NCBI RefSeq assembly: GCF_001039275.2
Contig: NZ_CP030117.1
Location: forward strand, 1,881,501 to 1,945,500
From: Brevibacillus brevis
GTDB lineage: Bacteria > Bacillota > Bacilli > Brevibacillales > Brevibacillaceae
DNA: 64,000 nucleotides
Reading direction: 5' to 3'
Made by a program: the position numbers and the translations under genes. The notes beneath the pieces are model-generated. The model saw only the letters and a program-made list of their open reading frames with translations. It had not been told where the DNA came from and ran no database searches. Each line of letters opens with the position of its first letter. Position 1 is the stretch's first letter. Positions 62,513 through 64,000 of the stretch are shown piece after piece.

Positions 62513-63601
62513 CTAAGGATTTAGTTCAACCGCAATGATTCGCCAACGTTCCCCCGGCACTTCCCGGTGCAAAAGAAACGTCCATGTCTGTCGAAAATTC
62601 CCGCCTTCCCGGGCGATGTATGAGAGCCGAACAGGAACCTCTATCAGGAAGGGACCGCGTTCGTCTGACGGGATGACGATTTCTGACGATCGCACAGATT
62701 CGATCGTGGTCAGCCCTTCAGGAAGTGAGAATCCGTCGGTTGTCATTCGCATCGCATGGGTGTCATGCTCATGCAGAGCGGTGAGGAAATAGCCGACGAG
62801 TTCTTCAGGAGACGCCCCTTTTATTGTAGTCGCAAGTGCTCCGGAGGCCTTGAGAATCATCATGCTGTGACTGGGATCGGGCTCTGTACGTCGATGGGTG
62901 GAGCTGCCGAAAAAGTGGATGCAAAAATGCCCCGGGAATTCATTTCCTTTAATCGCACCAGCGCCATGCGGCATTCCGTGCATGGATGCTGCAAAATAAG
63001 TACCGTCTACCTCAACCAGAATGGCTCTTCGCTTCCACGACCATTTTCCCTGGTAAATGTTCTTCATGATTTGTGTATCCTTGCGTGTCAACGGTTGAAC
63101 ATCAGCATGGCGACTACCTGCTCGGCGTTGGACATCAAATCGTTGTCCTGTCTCTAAATCAATTACGGTACCGAATTCCATCCGTTTCAACGTTTTTTTC
63201 ACCTGTTCCCAGGGTATGGCTTGTGCAAAATGGATAGCTTCAACGGACTTGACCATTTCTTCAATCCGCTGGCGAACATCGTTTGCCAATATATAACGAC
63301 GAGGCATTTTTTTCTCATAAAGCTGGCCATCGTGATCATATACATACGTTCGTTTTTTTACAGTCAATGTAGCGCGTATCCAGTGAGGGTTGTAAGAGGC
63401 GACTTTGGTAGCAGAACCCAATAGCCGCTTCGTAAATTGCTTTTGATCACGGAAGGACATGGTCGTTTGGAAGGAGGACTCGGGTGACACTGAAACGGTG
63501 ACCGTGATGTCATTCTTGACTTTGGCAAACACAGAGTATGGCATTGACAGTGCGATTACGATTAAGCATATACAAAAAATAAGGACTTTGCTTCGCAACA
63601 A
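62513..63601 (-). CDS. Exported protein with conserved FPGHFCIHF motif, unknown function
   Basis: A 362-aa protein with a signal peptide (about 1-26, 'LSMPYSVFA'). A conserved-looking central block has 'GSRHADVQPLTRKDT', 'GKWSWKRRAILVEVDG', 'AASMHGMPHGAGAI' and 'EFPGHFCIHFFGSSTH'. The His-Gly and His-x-Cys-x-His arrangement recalls the L,D-transpeptidase active site, but the standard SHGC-R motif is absent. The C-terminal third looks like an SnoaL/NTF2-type fold. I do not assign an activity. It ends convergent to bofC. Confidence 0.7.
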   Translation of the reverse strand: MLRSKVLIFCICLIVIALSMPYSVFAKVKNDITVTVSVSPESSFQTTMSFRDQKQFTKRLLGSATKVASYNPHWIRATLTVKKRTYVYDHDGQLYEKKMPRRYILANDVRQRIEEMVKSVEAIHFAQAIPWEQVKKTLKRMEFGTVIDLETGQRFDVQRRAGSRHADVQPLTRKDTQIMKNIYQGKWSWKRRAILVEVDGTYFAASMHGMPHGAGAIKGNEFPGHFCIHFFGSSTHRRTEPDPSHSMMILKASGALATTIKGASPEELVGYFLTALHEHDTHAMRMTTDGFSLPEGLTTIESVRSSEIVIPSDERGPFLIEVPVRLSYIAREGGNFRQTWTFLLHREVPGERWRIIAVELNP

Positions 63602-63664
63602 CCAACACCTCCACTGCTTATCGTTTCAATAAAATGTCTGGCTCATGTGGCGTAAATCTTGGTA

Positions 63665-63694
63665 TCATAACGCCATTGCGCTTACGCCATACTG
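63665..63694 (+). promoter_or_regulatory. Possible forespore promoter of the 63-residue gene
   Basis: TCATA (63665-63669), 18 bases, CATACTG (63688-63694), compared with the sigma-G pattern gHATR-N17/18-CATnHTA. Near match, unproven. Confidence 0.28.
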
Positions 63695-63730
63695 ATTTCA
63701 TACGGTGATCGAAGGAGGAGTCTTTAGACT

Positions 63731-63922
63731 ATGTCTACCATGCCTAGAGGTAGCTACAAAGACCAGTTCCATCAGCGTTTGTACGTTCAGTTGAATCAGG
63801 GGCACAACAAGCTCAATTACCAACAGATCAACAAGATCAAAGAGCACATGCAGAGTGGCGTAGACGACTATGCCCACATGCAGCATGATGTGTCAGAGTC
63901 ACTCGGAATGAACAAACACTAA
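63731..63922 (+). CDS. Small protein of 63 residues, unknown
   Basis: A polar peptide rich in Gln, His, Asn and Tyr ('YKDQFHQRLYVQLNQGHNKLNY', split) with no membrane segment, a short helical middle ('QINKIKEHMQSGVDDYAHM') and a basic end. GAAGGAGGAG lies about 11 bases before ATG 63731, and a terminator follows at once, so it is a real single-gene unit. No family recognised. Composition and a possible forespore promoter suggest a sporulation role. Confidence 0.65.
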   Translation: MSTMPRGSYKDQFHQRLYVQLNQGHNKLNYQQINKIKEHMQSGVDDYAHMQHDVSESLGMNKH

Positions 63923-63934
63923 CAGACGCCGTAT

Positions 63935-63966
63935 AACCCGTTCCTTATAATAGGGAGCGGGTTTTT
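63935..63966 (+). terminator. Terminator of the 63-residue gene
   Basis: AACCCGTTCC (63935-63944) pairs with GGGAGCGGGTT (63953-63963), followed by TTT. One bulge. Confidence 0.82.
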
Positions 63967-64000
63967 ATATGGAAATGCACGTTCGCTTTTTTTGTGCTTT

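Overview
The window reads as chromosomal DNA of an endospore-forming member of the Bacillales, most like Brevibacillus (Paenibacillaceae). The evidence is the B. subtilis-like gene order (hem operon, spoVID-ysxE, valS-folC, spoIIB-maf-radC-mreBCD-minCD-spoIVFAB-rplU-prp-rpmA-spo0B-obg-pheB, hom-thrC-thrB, pheA, safA, bofC), the strong AGGAGG-type ribosome binding sites, the classical T-box and FapR- and Rex-type operators. The genus is inferred from gene content; no alignment was run. There are no rRNA or tRNA genes, CRISPR arrays, insertion sequences or prophage genes.

Layout. 1-5056: tail of hemA, then hemX-hemC-hemD-hemB-hemL, making uroporphyrinogen III precursors from glutamyl-tRNA. 5177-12002: accessory genes: a GyrI-like protein, a very basic HipA-like kinase, two alpha/beta hydrolases, an exported 5'-nucleotidase with SLH-like repeats, and a PadR/HAAS/DUF4097 membrane-sensing set. 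12141-15550: hemE-hemH-hemY, the coproporphyrin end of heme synthesis. 15645-19154: spoVID and two CotS/YsxE-type pseudokinases for the spore coat. 19544-22527: a partner-switching module (short leader ORF, PP2C phosphatase, Cys-motif/HATPase kinase, STAS antagonist) with no sigma factor beside it. This is my best candidate for an under-described system.

22548-28358: T-box-controlled valS, then folC and murC. 28359-28809: a gap with a 212-nt rod-like inverted repeat (candidate structured RNA) and a FapR site in front of fabH. 29910-41533: short prepilin peptidase, spoIIB, a DUF4321 protein, maf, radC, then the elongasome/division cluster mreBCD-PBP2-minCD-rodA. 41844: a cold-shock gene with a long structured leader. 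42201-49729: spoIVFA/FB, an inverted GNAT gene, rng, rplU-prp-rpmA, spo0B, obg and a PilZ protein.

50020-51696: Rex-type control region and yjlC-ndh. 51748-56757: an unrecognised 50-aa gene, then pheB-hom-thrC-thrB-pheA (Thr and Phe synthesis). 56873-59595: a SafA-like LysM protein with long Pro-rich tandem repeats, paired with a CotS-family kinase. 59650-63922: a second exported nucleotidase, bofC, an exported protein of unknown function, and a small orphan gene.

The main themes are heme synthesis, sporulation (coat, pro-sigma-K processing, phosphorelay), cell shape and division, and ribosome assembly. Starts were moved from the longest reading frame to a downstream codon wherever a ribosome binding site or family N-terminus supported it.
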